From NCBI RefSeq assembly GCF_000373485.1, contig NZ_KB891586.1, forward strand, positions 324,734 to 388,733: a stretch of DNA of 64,000 nucleotides. Direction: 5' to 3'. Source of the stretch: Dasania marina DSM 21967. GTDB taxonomy: Bacteria; Pseudomonadota; Gammaproteobacteria; Pseudomonadales; Dasaniaceae. This document shows positions 25,503 to 34,432 of the stretch, one piece after another (within the stretch, counting starts at the first letter, position 1; each line of letters starts with the position of its first letter). Made by a program: the position numbers and the translations under genes. The notes under the pieces are model-generated. The model was not told the DNA's origin. It saw only the letters and a list, made by a program, of their open reading frames with translations, and did not search any database.

Positions 25503-26801
25503 TTAACTGGCCTCCGAGAAATAAACTTTTTCTTCAGGAATGCTACCCGCCTTAGCGCAAACTTCCTTAATGGCCTCCTCGACTATATCTATACCTTTTT
25601 TAAGGTTTTCATCACTGATAACTAAGGGGCATAAAAATTTTACTACCTGATCATCGGCACCACTAGTTTCTATTAGTAGATTATGTTTAAAGGCGGCGCG
25701 GGTAATTTTCCCAGCCAGCTCGCCATTGACACAGTTAATGCCCTGAAACATACCGCGACCTCTAGTAGTGAAATTACCTTCACCATAATTGGCCACAATT
25801 TCATTTAAGCGCTGCGACACATAGCGGCCTTTGCGCTTAATCGATTCAGAAAATTCATCATCTACCCAGTAATTCTCTATGGCTGCTTTGGCAGTAACAA
25901 AAGCGAGATTATTACCTCTAAAAGTACCGTTATGCTCGCCTGGTTTCCATTGATCTAGCTCAGGTTTTAACAGTACTACCGCAAAAGGCAAACCATACCC
26001 GCCTAAAGATTTAGACAAGGTAATAATATCAGGCTCTATACCTGCCTCTTCAAAACTAAAGAAGTCACCGGTGCGACCACAACCTGCCTGTATATCATCG
26101 ACAATTAATAAAATGCCATGCTTTCTACAGACTGCCTGTAAGTTTCTCAGCCACTGTGTGCTGGCAGCATTAATACCACCCTCACCCTGCACCACTTCAA
26201 CTAAAACTGCAGCTGGCGAATTGATACCGCTACTAGAGTCAGACAGCACTTTATCTAAATACTCGGTGGTATCTATGCCTTCGCCTAAGTAGCCATCGTA
26301 AGGCATGCGATGCACACCGTTGAGGCTAACACCCGCTGCATCACGGTGATGCGAGTTACCCGTTGCTGCCAATGAACCTAAGCTGACGCCGTGAAAGCCA
26401 TTGGTAAAAGTCACTATGTTTTGCTGACCCGTTACATTGCGCGCCACTTTCATAGCAGCCTCTACCGCATTAGTACCCGTAGGCCCCGTAAACTGCACCA
26501 TGTATTCCATGCCGCGGGGTTTTAAAATATGATCATTAAAGGACTGTAAAAATTCACCTTTGGCCTTGGTGTGCATATCCAGGCCGTGGGTAATGCCGTC
26601 GTTTTCTATATATTCCAATAACAGGGGCTTAAATATAGAATTATTGTGGCCGTAATTTAAGGTACCAGCACCCGCTAAAAAATCTAGGTACTGATTGCCA
26701 TCTTCATCCCACATAAACTCGCCTTTAGCGCGGTTAAACACACGCGGAAAAGACCTAGCATAACTCTGTACTTCAGATTCAATTTCTTCAAAAATTCTCA
26801 T
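25503..26801 (-). CDS. ectB: Diaminobutyrate-2-oxoglutarate transaminase EctB
   Basis: PLP class III aminotransferase that converts L-aspartate-semialdehyde and glutamate to L-2,4-diaminobutyrate. 432 residues. Motifs: FLAGAGTLNYGHNN near residue 44, GPTGTNAVEAAMKVARNVTG near 107, DDIQAGCGRTGDFFSFE near 235 and the PLP lysine in TLSKSLGGYG near 265. GGAG 7 nt before ATG. Follows ectA after 87 bp that contain a hairpin. Confidence 0.97.
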   Translation of the reverse strand: MRIFEEIESEVQSYARSFPRVFNRAKGEFMWDEDGNQYLDFLAGAGTLNYGHNNSIFKPLLLEYIENDGITHGLDMHTKAKGEFLQSFNDHILKPRGMEYMVQFTGPTGTNAVEAAMKVARNVTGQQNIVTFTNGFHGVSLGSLAATGNSHHRDAAGVSLNGVHRMPYDGYLGEGIDTTEYLDKVLSDSSSGINSPAAVLVEVVQGEGGINAASTQWLRNLQAVCRKHGILLIVDDIQAGCGRTGDFFSFEEAGIEPDIITLSKSLGGYGLPFAVVLLKPELDQWKPGEHNGTFRGNNLAFVTAKAAIENYWVDDEFSESIKRKGRYVSQRLNEIVANYGEGNFTTRGRGMFQGINCVNGELAGKITRAAFKHNLLIETSGADDQVVKFLCPLVISDENLKKGIDIVEEAIKEVCAKAGSIPEEKVYFSEAS

Positions 26802-26840
26802 ATATTCACTCCATTTTTATCAATTTTTTTATCGCGGTTA

Positions 26841-26862
26841 CTAGTCAGCTATGACTGACTAG
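26841..26862. promoter_or_regulatory. Hairpin between ectA and ectB
   Basis: Perfect 8-bp arms CTAGTCAG / CTGACTAG around a 6-nt loop in the 87-bp gap. No T-run follows on the minus strand. It could mark RNA processing, mRNA stabilisation or attenuation between ectA and the rest of the operon. Confidence 0.4.
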
Positions 26863-26888
26863 ACCACTGTTAGCATCTAGCTTGCGTA

Positions 26889-27413
26889 TTAATGCAAGGG
26901 GCCGATTTTGACCAAGGTTTCGGAATCATGCTGGCCGTCAAAATGCTCTAAGGCATCTAGCCAGTCCACCGCTTGTAAGTCCGCATTGACCAGCTTGGCA
27001 AAAACTTTAAACAAGCCCCATGAGGCATCGTTATCTTCGGTGATGGTGGTTTCTATATATTTCACACCGCTGCCACGCTGGCGATTAACAATATGCTGTA
27101 GCATTTTTTTGCCTAAACCACGGCCTCTGGCCTCTTCCGATACGGCTACCTGCCAAATAAACAAGGTGTTAGGACGATTGGGCAATAAATAACCGGAAAC
27201 AAAACCCACTATCTCGCCGTCTTTTTCTGCCGCCACCGAGGTGCTAGCAAAATGTCCGCACTGCAATAGGTTGCAGTAAGTGGAGTTGGTATCTAAGGGT
27301 TGGCAGCGCTCAACCAGGCTGTTAACGGCAACTCCGTCAGCTAGTGACGGCATACGCAATTCAATAGCGCTACTTTCAGGCCTTTCTTTATCTAGCATTT
27401 CTTTATTAAACAA
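26889..27413 (-). CDS. ectA: L-2,4-diaminobutyric acid acetyltransferase EctA
   Basis: GNAT acetyltransferase that makes N-gamma-acetyl-diaminobutyrate from acetyl-CoA. 174 residues, with the acetyl-CoA loop ARGRGLGKKML near residue 100 and the typical LFIWQVAVSEEA and YIETTITEDNDASWGLFK segments. Start is TTG at 27413 with GGAGG 4 nt upstream; an internal ATG at codon 6 has no suitable Shine-Dalgarno. First gene of the cluster, preceded by about 127 nt of leader from the predicted promoter. Confidence 0.95.
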   Translation of the reverse strand: MFNKEMLDKERPESSAIELRMPSLADGVAVNSLVERCQPLDTNSTYCNLLQCGHFASTSVAAEKDGEIVGFVSGYLLPNRPNTLFIWQVAVSEEARGRGLGKKMLQHIVNRQRGSGVKYIETTITEDNDASWGLFKVFAKLVNADLQAVDWLDALEHFDGQHDSETLVKIGPLH

Positions 27414-27543
27414 AGTGCCTCCAAACTATAATTTATTTACAATACTAAGCATTTAATAATAAAAAACTCCCGAATAAATCAAGGAGAACTGCGAATAACG
27501 GCAAAAGCACGCCATTTACCTCGCAAAATTGCTTAGTGCTGTA

Positions 27544-27561
27544 AACATAGTACACTAAATA
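27544..27561 (-). promoter_or_regulatory. Putative EctR operator
   Basis: Minus strand reads TATTTAGT-GT-ACTATGTT. As I recall, the EctR1 operator published for Methylomicrobium alcaliphilum is TATTTAGT-GT-ACTATATA, so 16 of 18 positions match, including the first 15. It covers the predicted -10 of the ectA promoter, as in that organism, which fits repression by blocking RNA polymerase. Confidence 0.8.
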
Positions 27562-27575
27562 ATTGTTGACGTAAA
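27547..27575 (-). promoter_or_regulatory. Predicted ectA promoter
   Basis: Minus strand TTTACG (27570-27575), 17-bp spacer, TACTAT (27547-27552), each 4 of 6 to the sigma-70 consensus and overlapping the EctR operator. The surrounding 416-bp gap (27414-27829) between divergent ectA and ectR also has a TATAAT (27781-27786) 44 nt before ectR as a likely ectR promoter. Confidence 0.55.
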
Positions 27576-27829
27576 ATCAGCCTACGGAAAGACAGATTGT
27601 TGACGCCTGATCCCGTAAGCCAAAAGCAGCACTGGCAAGGCAGTGCCACAGGCAGAAAAACGCGATTAATCGCTACCTCAGCACTCACCGAAAACGCGAA
27701 AAACGAGCCTATTTATGCCCACAAATATCGACATCAGCCCGGGCCGTAATTCCGCTTTAGTCACAGACCAAAATTGTCTATATAATCCGCCCATTACCCC
27801 CAAGCCCAGTAGCCTATAGCGAGCAGCCC

Positions 27830-28300
27830 GTGAATCAGATAGAAGAAGTACTTGTCGCCTTACGACGCGTAATCAGAGCAACAGACTTGCACTCTAAGCA
27901 CTTGGCCAAAACCACCGGCCTTACCGCGCCGCAAATTTTGCTACTACAGACCATTAGGGATAAAGGGGATGTCACCATAGGCGAAATAGCCAAAGACATG
28001 AGCCTTAGCCAGGCTACGGTAACAACGATTATTGATAGATTAGAAAAGCGCGAGCTGGTGTATAGGGAGCGCTCTAAGACCGATAAGCGCAAAGTGCATG
28101 CCCTACTCACTGATGAGGCCTATAACACCTTAAAAGAGGCACCCATCCCCTTGCAGGAGCAGTTTGCACGCCAATTTAATGATTTACAGGAATGGGAGCA
28201 GACTATGATCATCTCCTCGTTGCAGCGGGTCGCCCGAATGATGGACGCCCAGCATATTGATGCCTCGCCGGTCTTAGATATAGGCACGCTGGACCGATAA
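27830..28300 (+). CDS. ectR: MarR-family regulator EctR
   Basis: Winged-helix repressor divergent from the ect operon. 156 residues, GTG start. The MarR domain shows GLTAPQILLLQTIRDKGDV, the recognition helix MSLSQATVTTIIDRLE and wing RSKTDKRKVHALLT. EctR proteins repress ect genes at low osmolarity in methylotrophs; the operator at 27544-27561 supports the same role here. No sensor domain besides the MarR fold is present. Confidence 0.92.
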   Translation: MNQIEEVLVALRRVIRATDLHSKHLAKTTGLTAPQILLLQTIRDKGDVTIGEIAKDMSLSQATVTTIIDRLEKRELVYRERSKTDKRKVHALLTDEAYNTLKEAPIPLQEQFARQFNDLQEWEQTMIISSLQRVARMMDAQHIDASPVLDIGTLDR

Positions 28301-28326
28301 AGCACGCTAGCTAGGCATGGTGCTTT
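28299..28326. terminator. Possible bidirectional terminator between ectR and the efflux operon
   Basis: Inverted repeat AAAGCAC / GTGCTTT (28299-28305 with 28320-28326) with a 14-nt loop in the 47-bp gap of convergent genes; it overlaps the ectR stop. Stem is short, so confidence is low. Confidence 0.4.
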
Positions 28327-28347
28327 ACCGGCAAATAATTAAGCCAT

Positions 28348-29769
28348 TTAAAAAGCTAGAGTAACCCCAGGCTGCGCTGCAACGTCACCCAGCGCACCAC
28401 CAAAAGCCTGATACACCGCAACCAGATCCTTCATTACCTGCATCTGGCCATCAATATAACCACTCTGCGCATCCAATAAACTGCGCTCGGCATCTAATAA
28501 ATCCAATAAGTCAGACAAGCCCGCACGGTACTCAGCATCGGCCAACACCATAGAGCGCTGGGCCGCCGTCTGTTGATCGGCTAAGTGCTGCAAGCGCTGC
28601 TGGCTAAAACTGTAAGACGTCAGCGAAGACTGCGCCTCATTAACCGCCACCAATACCTGCTGCTGATAGCGCGCTAAAGCCTCACGCTGGCCAGCACTGG
28701 CAGCGCGTATACGCGCCTGCACCGACCCCCAATCCAAACCCTGCCAGCTCACACTAGGCGTTAGCGACCAAGCTCTAGCATCACTGTTTAACTGGCTACT
28801 TTGGCCGGTAATAAAACCTAAAAAACCATTAACATTTATAGCGGGATAGAGGTCTGCCTTGGCCACCCCTATGTCGGCAGTGGTCATGGCTAGGCGACGC
28901 TCGGCGGCGCGCACATCAGGGCGACGCTGTAATAGCTGGTCGGCATCACCTATGGCAACTGGGCCATTTAATGCAGGCATGGCAACAACCACAGCTACCG
29001 ACAAGTCCACCGGCAATTGATTGGGCTGGTAACCGCTAAGCAAGGCCAAGTCGTAACGCGCCTTTTGCAGCTGGCTATCTAGCAATACTATCGCCGCTTT
29101 CACCGCACTTTGCTGCGCCTTAATTCGGCTCAACTCAAACTCTGACGCCAAGCCTTCCTGCAAACGTAAATCTATTAACTGTAGCGTTTCCGCCAGTATG
29201 TTTTCATTGCGCTGAGCAACCACCCGCTTATTTTGCAAGCCGCGATAATCAGCATAGCGGCTAGCCAAACGGCTCACTAAGCTCACCCGCAGCGCCTGAA
29301 AATCGGCTTCAGCACTTTCAGCGCTAGCATAAGCAGACTCACTAGCACGGCGCAGCTTGCCCGCTACATCTACCGCCCAACGCAGATTGGCACCCGCTTG
29401 ATAGCGATGACTGTACACCCGCTCATTGCTAACCCCAGGCTGCTGGCCTTTGCTGTTAGTCACCTGCGCATCCAAACTGCCGGTGGGTGTAGCGTCATTA
29501 TCAACATCATCAAACTGTGCCATGGCACGCTCGACATTGGCCTGCGCCGCCGCCAAGGAATAATTGTTCGTTAGCGTTTGCTGCACCAGCTCGGTTAATA
29601 CCGGGTCGTCGAAGCGCTGCCACCACTGCCGCTCATAGGCCATGGTTTCAACATCTGCACCCATGCGCATATCCACCGCCAGTGCATCAGGCTTTTGATA
29701 GTCGGGGCCGACACTGGCGCAGGCCGTTAACAGCAAGGCAGTAGCGACTAAAAAAGAAGGCTTAATCAT
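28348..29769 (-). CDS. RND efflux outer-membrane factor (NodT/OprM-like lipoprotein)
   Basis: TolC-like channel that links the RND pump to the outside. 473 residues. The signal peptide ends in the lipobox LLTACASVGPDY, followed by two outer-membrane-efflux repeats rich in Ala/Gln coiled coil. Typical motifs are YERQWWQRFDDPVLTELV near residue 45 and the RRPDVRAAERRL segment near 300. The ATG overlaps the stop of the RND gene (TAATG), so all three pump genes form one operon. Confidence 0.93.
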   Translation of the reverse strand: MIKPSFLVATALLLTACASVGPDYQKPDALAVDMRMGADVETMAYERQWWQRFDDPVLTELVQQTLTNNYSLAAAQANVERAMAQFDDVDNDATPTGSLDAQVTNSKGQQPGVSNERVYSHRYQAGANLRWAVDVAGKLRRASESAYASAESAEADFQALRVSLVSRLASRYADYRGLQNKRVVAQRNENILAETLQLIDLRLQEGLASEFELSRIKAQQSAVKAAIVLLDSQLQKARYDLALLSGYQPNQLPVDLSVAVVVAMPALNGPVAIGDADQLLQRRPDVRAAERRLAMTTADIGVAKADLYPAINVNGFLGFITGQSSQLNSDARAWSLTPSVSWQGLDWGSVQARIRAASAGQREALARYQQQVLVAVNEAQSSLTSYSFSQQRLQHLADQQTAAQRSMVLADAEYRAGLSDLLDLLDAERSLLDAQSGYIDGQMQVMKDLVAVYQAFGGALGDVAAQPGVTLAF

Positions 29770-32700
29770 TATTCAGCAACCTCTGTTGTTAATGAATGCT
29801 TAGGCTGCTGTTGCGTTAAAGCAGGCTTATGTGAGGGGTCATGTGATGGATTGTGCAATGGCCCACGCCCTATATATTTACGCACCAACACATAAAACAC
29901 CGGCGTCAGTAACAGGCCAAATAGTGTTACCCCTATCATGCCCGAGAATACTGCCACCCCCATAGCCTGACGCATTTCCGCGCCGGCACCGGTAGAAATC
30001 ACCAGCGGTAACACCCCCATAATAAAAGCAATAGAGGTCATTAAGATGGGACGTAGGCGCTGATGGCTGGCTTCTAATATAGCCTCAACAATACCTTTGC
30101 CTTCTAGCTCCTGTTCGCGGGCAAACTCCACAATCAAGATAGCGTTTTTAGTCGCCAAACCCACCAACACGATAAAGCCTATTTGGGTGAATATATTATT
30201 GTCGCCGCCATAAATAACCACACCGACTATGGCTGACAACAAGGTCATGGGTACGATTAAAATAATCGCTAGCGGCAAACTCAAACTTTCGTACTGCGCC
30301 GCCAACACCAAAAACACTAACAACACCATTAAGGGGAATATCAACACCGCCGTATTACCCGCCAATTGCTGCTGGTAGGTTAGGTCGGTCCACTCATATT
30401 CCACCCCTGCAGGCAGGTTCTCAGCCAGCAATTTTTCCATCGCCGCCTGCGCTTGCCCCGAACTATAACCGGGCGCTGCCGAAGCATTAATTTCCGCCGT
30501 CATAAAACCGTTGTAGTGCATCACCCTATCGGGGCCAGCCGAATGTTTAACCTTAATAAAAGACGCCAACGGGATCATATCGCCCTGCTTATTACGCACT
30601 TTTAACTGGCCTATTTGCTCAGGCTGCTGCCTAAAGCTCTCTGCCGACTGTACATTCACCTGATAGTTACGACCAAATTTATTAAAGTCATTAACATACA
30701 TAGAGCCTAAATAAATCTGCATAGTGGAAAAAATATCATCCACCGCAACGCCCTGCATTTTCGCTTTTTCACGATCAACATCCACATCAATTTGCGGCGT
30801 ATTTACTTGAAAGCTAGTAAAGGCACCCGCCAATTCTGGTACCTGCCTAGATTTGCCAATCACTTCTTGTGTCGCTTTGTACAAGGCTTCGTAACCTAAG
30901 CTACCCTTATCCTGCAGCTGCAAACGAAAGCCGCCTATATTCCCCATGCCCCGCACCGGTGGCGGCGGGAATATCGCCATATAGGCATCTTGTATAGAGG
31001 CAAACTGGCCATTTAACTTGCCGGCAATCGCCTGGGCCGATAAATGCTCACCCTTGCGCTCTGCAAAGGGTTTTAAGGTTACAAAAATCACCCCCGAGCT
31101 AGAGCTGTGACTAAAGCCATTAATATTAAGGCCGGGGAACGCCACGGTATCTGCCACCCCTGGGTGCTCTAAGGCCAAGCGCGACATTTCGCGTATCACC
31201 GCTTCGGTGCGATCTAAAGAGGACGCATCAGGCAGCTGGGTAAACGCCACTAAATACTGCTTGTCTTGCGAGGGCACATAACCGGTAGGCGTGCTGGCAA
31301 ACTGCTGTGCGGTGAGCAGTAATAGGCCCACATACAACAACATCACAATACCGGCACTGCGTATGATTTTTTTAATCACCCGCGCATAGCCGTGGCTACC
31401 CCAATCAAACAAACGATTAAAAGGCGTGAATAACCAACCCTGTAACAGCCTATCTAAAAAACGGCTAAAGGCATCCTTGGGAGCGCCTTTGCTGCGTAAT
31501 AATAAAGCCGACAAAGCTGGGCTTAGGGTGAGCGAGTTTAACGCCGAGATAAACGTCGAGATCGCTATGGTTAGGGCGAACTGTTTATAAAACTGGCCGG
31601 TTAAGCCTGACATAAACGCCGCAGGAATAAACACCGCGCCCAATACCAAGGTGGTGGCAATAATCGGCCCGGTGACCTCTTTCATCGCCTGCTGTGCAGC
31701 CGCGACTGACGACAAACCTTTTTCTATATTACGTTCTACGTTTTCTACCACCACGATAGCATCATCAACCACTATGCCTATGGCCAACACCAAGCCAAAT
31801 AATGACAACGCATTCAGCGAAAAGCCCATGCCATGCATCACCGCAAAGGTACCAATTAAAGATACCGGCACCGCCGCTAAGGGGATAATCGCCGCGCGCC
31901 AGTTTTGCAAAAACAGCACTACCACTACTACCACTAGCAGCAAGGCTTCAAATAAGGTTGTCACTACCGCATCAATAGAACCGCGCACAAACACGGTGGG
32001 GTCATAAACAATGCGGTAGTCCATACCTTGCGGGAAGCTGGGCTTTAACTCAGCCATTTTCGCACGCACTGCATCCGACACTTCTATAGAGTTAGCACCT
32101 GCGCTTTGGAAAATAGGTAAGGCCACCGCCTGCTTATTATTAAGCAAGGAACGCAAGGCATAGGTTTTCGCCCCCAACTCGACTTTGGCCACATCCGCTA
32201 GGCGCACTAGTTGCCCCTGCTCGCCTACCTTAATTACTATCTCTTTAAATTCCTGCTCAGTGCTTAAGCGGCCCTTGAGATTAATTAGTAATTGGAAATC
32301 ATTTTGCTCGCTGGGTTGCGCACCCAAGCTGCCAGCAGCGGCCTGTACGTTCTGCTCACGTATGGCAGACACCACATCCATGGCCGTCATATTCAAGGCG
32401 GCAATTTTTTGCGGGTCTAACCATATGCGCATAGAGTAATCGTCAGAACCAAACACCCTAACATTGCCCACACCTTGTAAACGCGCCAATTCATCTTTAA
32501 CTTTTAGGCTGGCGTAGTTGGCTAGGTATAGCGAGTCATAGCTGTTATCCGGCGAGGTAATATGCACTACCATGGTTAAATCCGGCGAAGACTTTTCAAC
32601 CACCACCCCTAAACGCTGCACCTCTTGGGGCAGCCGTGGCAGGGCACGGGTGACTCGGTTTTGCACCAATACCTGAGCGGCATCAACATCGGTGCCCAGC

Positions 32701-32990
32701 TCAAAGGTAACGGTTAACGACAAACTGCCATCCGCGTTTGCTTGCGAGGACATATACAACATGCCCTCAGTGCCATTAATGGCCTGCTCTATAGGTGTAG
32801 CCACGGTGTCACCGATAACCGTAGGGTTAGCACCGGGGTAGCTAGCCGTTACCATCACGGTAGGCGGCACTACATCGGGATATTCCGAAATCGGCAGCTG
32901 AAACACCGCTATCGCTCCGGCTATGGTTATCATCAATGAGATAACCCCGGCGAATATGGGCCTAGATATAAAGAATTGAGAAAATTTCAC
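29769..32990 (-). CDS. RND multidrug efflux permease (HAE1, MexF/AcrB-like)
   Basis: Proton-driven inner-membrane transporter of a tripartite pump. 1073 residues with 12 membrane helices and two large periplasmic loops. It begins KFSQFFISRPIFAGVISL; the proton-relay Asp pair is in GIVVDDAIVVVENVERN near residue 405; the second half repeats the fold (FPLMVLLVFLVLAAQYES). The tail after about residue 1040 is His/Pro/Gln-rich. GTG start with AAGGG 9 nt upstream. Most like the MexF/OqxB group; substrates not predictable. Confidence 0.95.
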   Translation of the reverse strand: MKFSQFFISRPIFAGVISLMITIAGAIAVFQLPISEYPDVVPPTVMVTASYPGANPTVIGDTVATPIEQAINGTEGMLYMSSQANADGSLSLTVTFELGTDVDAAQVLVQNRVTRALPRLPQEVQRLGVVVEKSSPDLTMVVHITSPDNSYDSLYLANYASLKVKDELARLQGVGNVRVFGSDDYSMRIWLDPQKIAALNMTAMDVVSAIREQNVQAAAGSLGAQPSEQNDFQLLINLKGRLSTEQEFKEIVIKVGEQGQLVRLADVAKVELGAKTYALRSLLNNKQAVALPIFQSAGANSIEVSDAVRAKMAELKPSFPQGMDYRIVYDPTVFVRGSIDAVVTTLFEALLLVVVVVVLFLQNWRAAIIPLAAVPVSLIGTFAVMHGMGFSLNALSLFGLVLAIGIVVDDAIVVVENVERNIEKGLSSVAAAQQAMKEVTGPIIATTLVLGAVFIPAAFMSGLTGQFYKQFALTIAISTFISALNSLTLSPALSALLLRSKGAPKDAFSRFLDRLLQGWLFTPFNRLFDWGSHGYARVIKKIIRSAGIVMLLYVGLLLLTAQQFASTPTGYVPSQDKQYLVAFTQLPDASSLDRTEAVIREMSRLALEHPGVADTVAFPGLNINGFSHSSSSGVIFVTLKPFAERKGEHLSAQAIAGKLNGQFASIQDAYMAIFPPPPVRGMGNIGGFRLQLQDKGSLGYEALYKATQEVIGKSRQVPELAGAFTSFQVNTPQIDVDVDREKAKMQGVAVDDIFSTMQIYLGSMYVNDFNKFGRNYQVNVQSAESFRQQPEQIGQLKVRNKQGDMIPLASFIKVKHSAGPDRVMHYNGFMTAEINASAAPGYSSGQAQAAMEKLLAENLPAGVEYEWTDLTYQQQLAGNTAVLIFPLMVLLVFLVLAAQYESLSLPLAIILIVPMTLLSAIVGVVIYGGDNNIFTQIGFIVLVGLATKNAILIVEFAREQELEGKGIVEAILEASHQRLRPILMTSIAFIMGVLPLVISTGAGAEMRQAMGVAVFSGMIGVTLFGLLLTPVFYVLVRKYIGRGPLHNPSHDPSHKPALTQQQPKHSLTTEVAE

Positions 32991-33002
32991 GACGACTATC
33001 CC

Positions 33003-34250
33003 TTAACTGCGCTGATCTGAAGGTAGTTTGCTAAGCGCTATGGCGGTTTGCGCCTGTAACTCATCAACCCGCTGCTGCAATTGCTGTAATTGTGCCAACA
33101 GCTGTTTATCAGCCATCTCAACAAGTTGTGGCTGCACCGTGACACCGGAGCGCACACGCTGCACACCGTTAACAATAATGCGCTCGTGAGCGGCTAAACC
33201 CTGCTCAATAATGCGCAGGCCATTATGGGTTTCACCCAACACCACGGCGCGACGCTCAACCTGATTATTATCATCCACCACCCAGACAAACTTATGGCTA
33301 AGATCGGTAGCGACCGCTTTATCGTCTATTAATATGCCATCGTAGCTGGCGCTGCCCGCTACTTTAATGCGAGCAAATAAGCCCGGGGTAAAACGGCCCT
33401 CTTCATTTTCAAATACCGCTCGGCCACGTATGGTGCCGGTTTGCTGATCAATTTGATTATCGACAAAGTCCATATGACCGGCGTGGGGGTAACCCGCATC
33501 GGACACCAAGCCCATAAATACTGGCGATTGATTATCCCGCGAGCTGGGGCGGCTGCCCTCTCTAGCCAACTGGCTGTACTTAAGATAAGTCTGTTCATCG
33601 GCATCAAAATAGGCGTAGATCTTTTCGGTAGACACCACCGTAGTCAACAAGCTTTGACCCGCCGCCACATAGTTGCCCTTAGTGATTAAAGCCCGCGATA
33701 CACGGCCGCTAATAGGCGCCTTGACCCGGGTATAATCCAAATCCAACTGAATTTCAGCCAAGACTGCTTGCTTAGCATGTAAGGTAGCAGCGGCCTGTTG
33801 TTGATGGGCCAAACGATTATCCAAAACCTCTTGAGCTATAGCATTTTGCTTTTTTAAACGCTGGGCACGCTCTAATTCGCGCTGAGCTAAAAACAACTCA
33901 CTCTCAGCATGCGCCACATCAGCCTGCAAGCGTTTAAACTGTGCCTGCAGCGCCTTATCATCAATTAAAAACAGCACATCACCCTCGGTAACCAACGCCC
34001 CCTCTTTAAACACCACCTCGTCTATATAACCCGATACTCTGGGGCGCAGCGCAACGGTTTGAGGGGCCTCTAAACGACCGGTAAATTCATCCCACTCAGT
34101 AATACGCACATTAAGCACCTCGGCAACACTCACCTCTGGACCCGCTTTATTGTGCTGGCCAGCAGCCTGCTGCCCATCTGACGACTGGCAGGCCGCCAAG
34201 ACAGCCATAGCAGTAAAGAGCAAATAGCGTAGGGAATGTGGCGTTAACAT
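33003..34250 (-). CDS. RND periplasmic adaptor (membrane fusion lipoprotein)
   Basis: HlyD-type adaptor joining the pump and outer-membrane factor. 415 residues, signal peptide with lipobox VLAACQSSD, biotinyl-like beta domain split around a coiled-coil hairpin (residues about 105-175, ELERAQRLKKQNAIAQEVLD), then beta barrel and membrane-proximal domains (VRSGVTVQPQ). A Gln-rich C-terminal coiled coil (LLAQLQQLQQRVDELQAQ) ends the protein. First gene of the operon, GGAG before ATG. Confidence 0.94.
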   Translation of the reverse strand: MLTPHSLRYLLFTAMAVLAACQSSDGQQAAGQHNKAGPEVSVAEVLNVRITEWDEFTGRLEAPQTVALRPRVSGYIDEVVFKEGALVTEGDVLFLIDDKALQAQFKRLQADVAHAESELFLAQRELERAQRLKKQNAIAQEVLDNRLAHQQQAAATLHAKQAVLAEIQLDLDYTRVKAPISGRVSRALITKGNYVAAGQSLLTTVVSTEKIYAYFDADEQTYLKYSQLAREGSRPSSRDNQSPVFMGLVSDAGYPHAGHMDFVDNQIDQQTGTIRGRAVFENEEGRFTPGLFARIKVAGSASYDGILIDDKAVATDLSHKFVWVVDDNNQVERRAVVLGETHNGLRIIEQGLAAHERIIVNGVQRVRSGVTVQPQLVEMADKQLLAQLQQLQQRVDELQAQTAIALSKLPSDQRS

Positions 34251-34336
34251 GTTGTTTCTCCATGGGAAATTAATTTTGATCGAGGTATTCTAAGGCAACA
34301 GAAGCATCATTAATAATCATCAATTCATATGAAACG

Positions 34337-34350
34337 CATATAATTATATG
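34337..34350. promoter_or_regulatory. Palindrome in the efflux/LysR divergent promoter
   Basis: Perfect 14-bp palindrome CATATAATTATATG in the 182-bp region between the adaptor gene and the divergent LysR gene. A likely site for the LysR regulator or the overlapping promoters; it does not show a clear T-N11-A LysR box. Confidence 0.4.
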
Positions 34351-34432
34351 ATGCATTGGCTACAGGGCTAGCCAAACAACTCATACAGTGTAATGATGCA
34401 TCCACTTGACATTGATAGGCAGGGATAATGAT

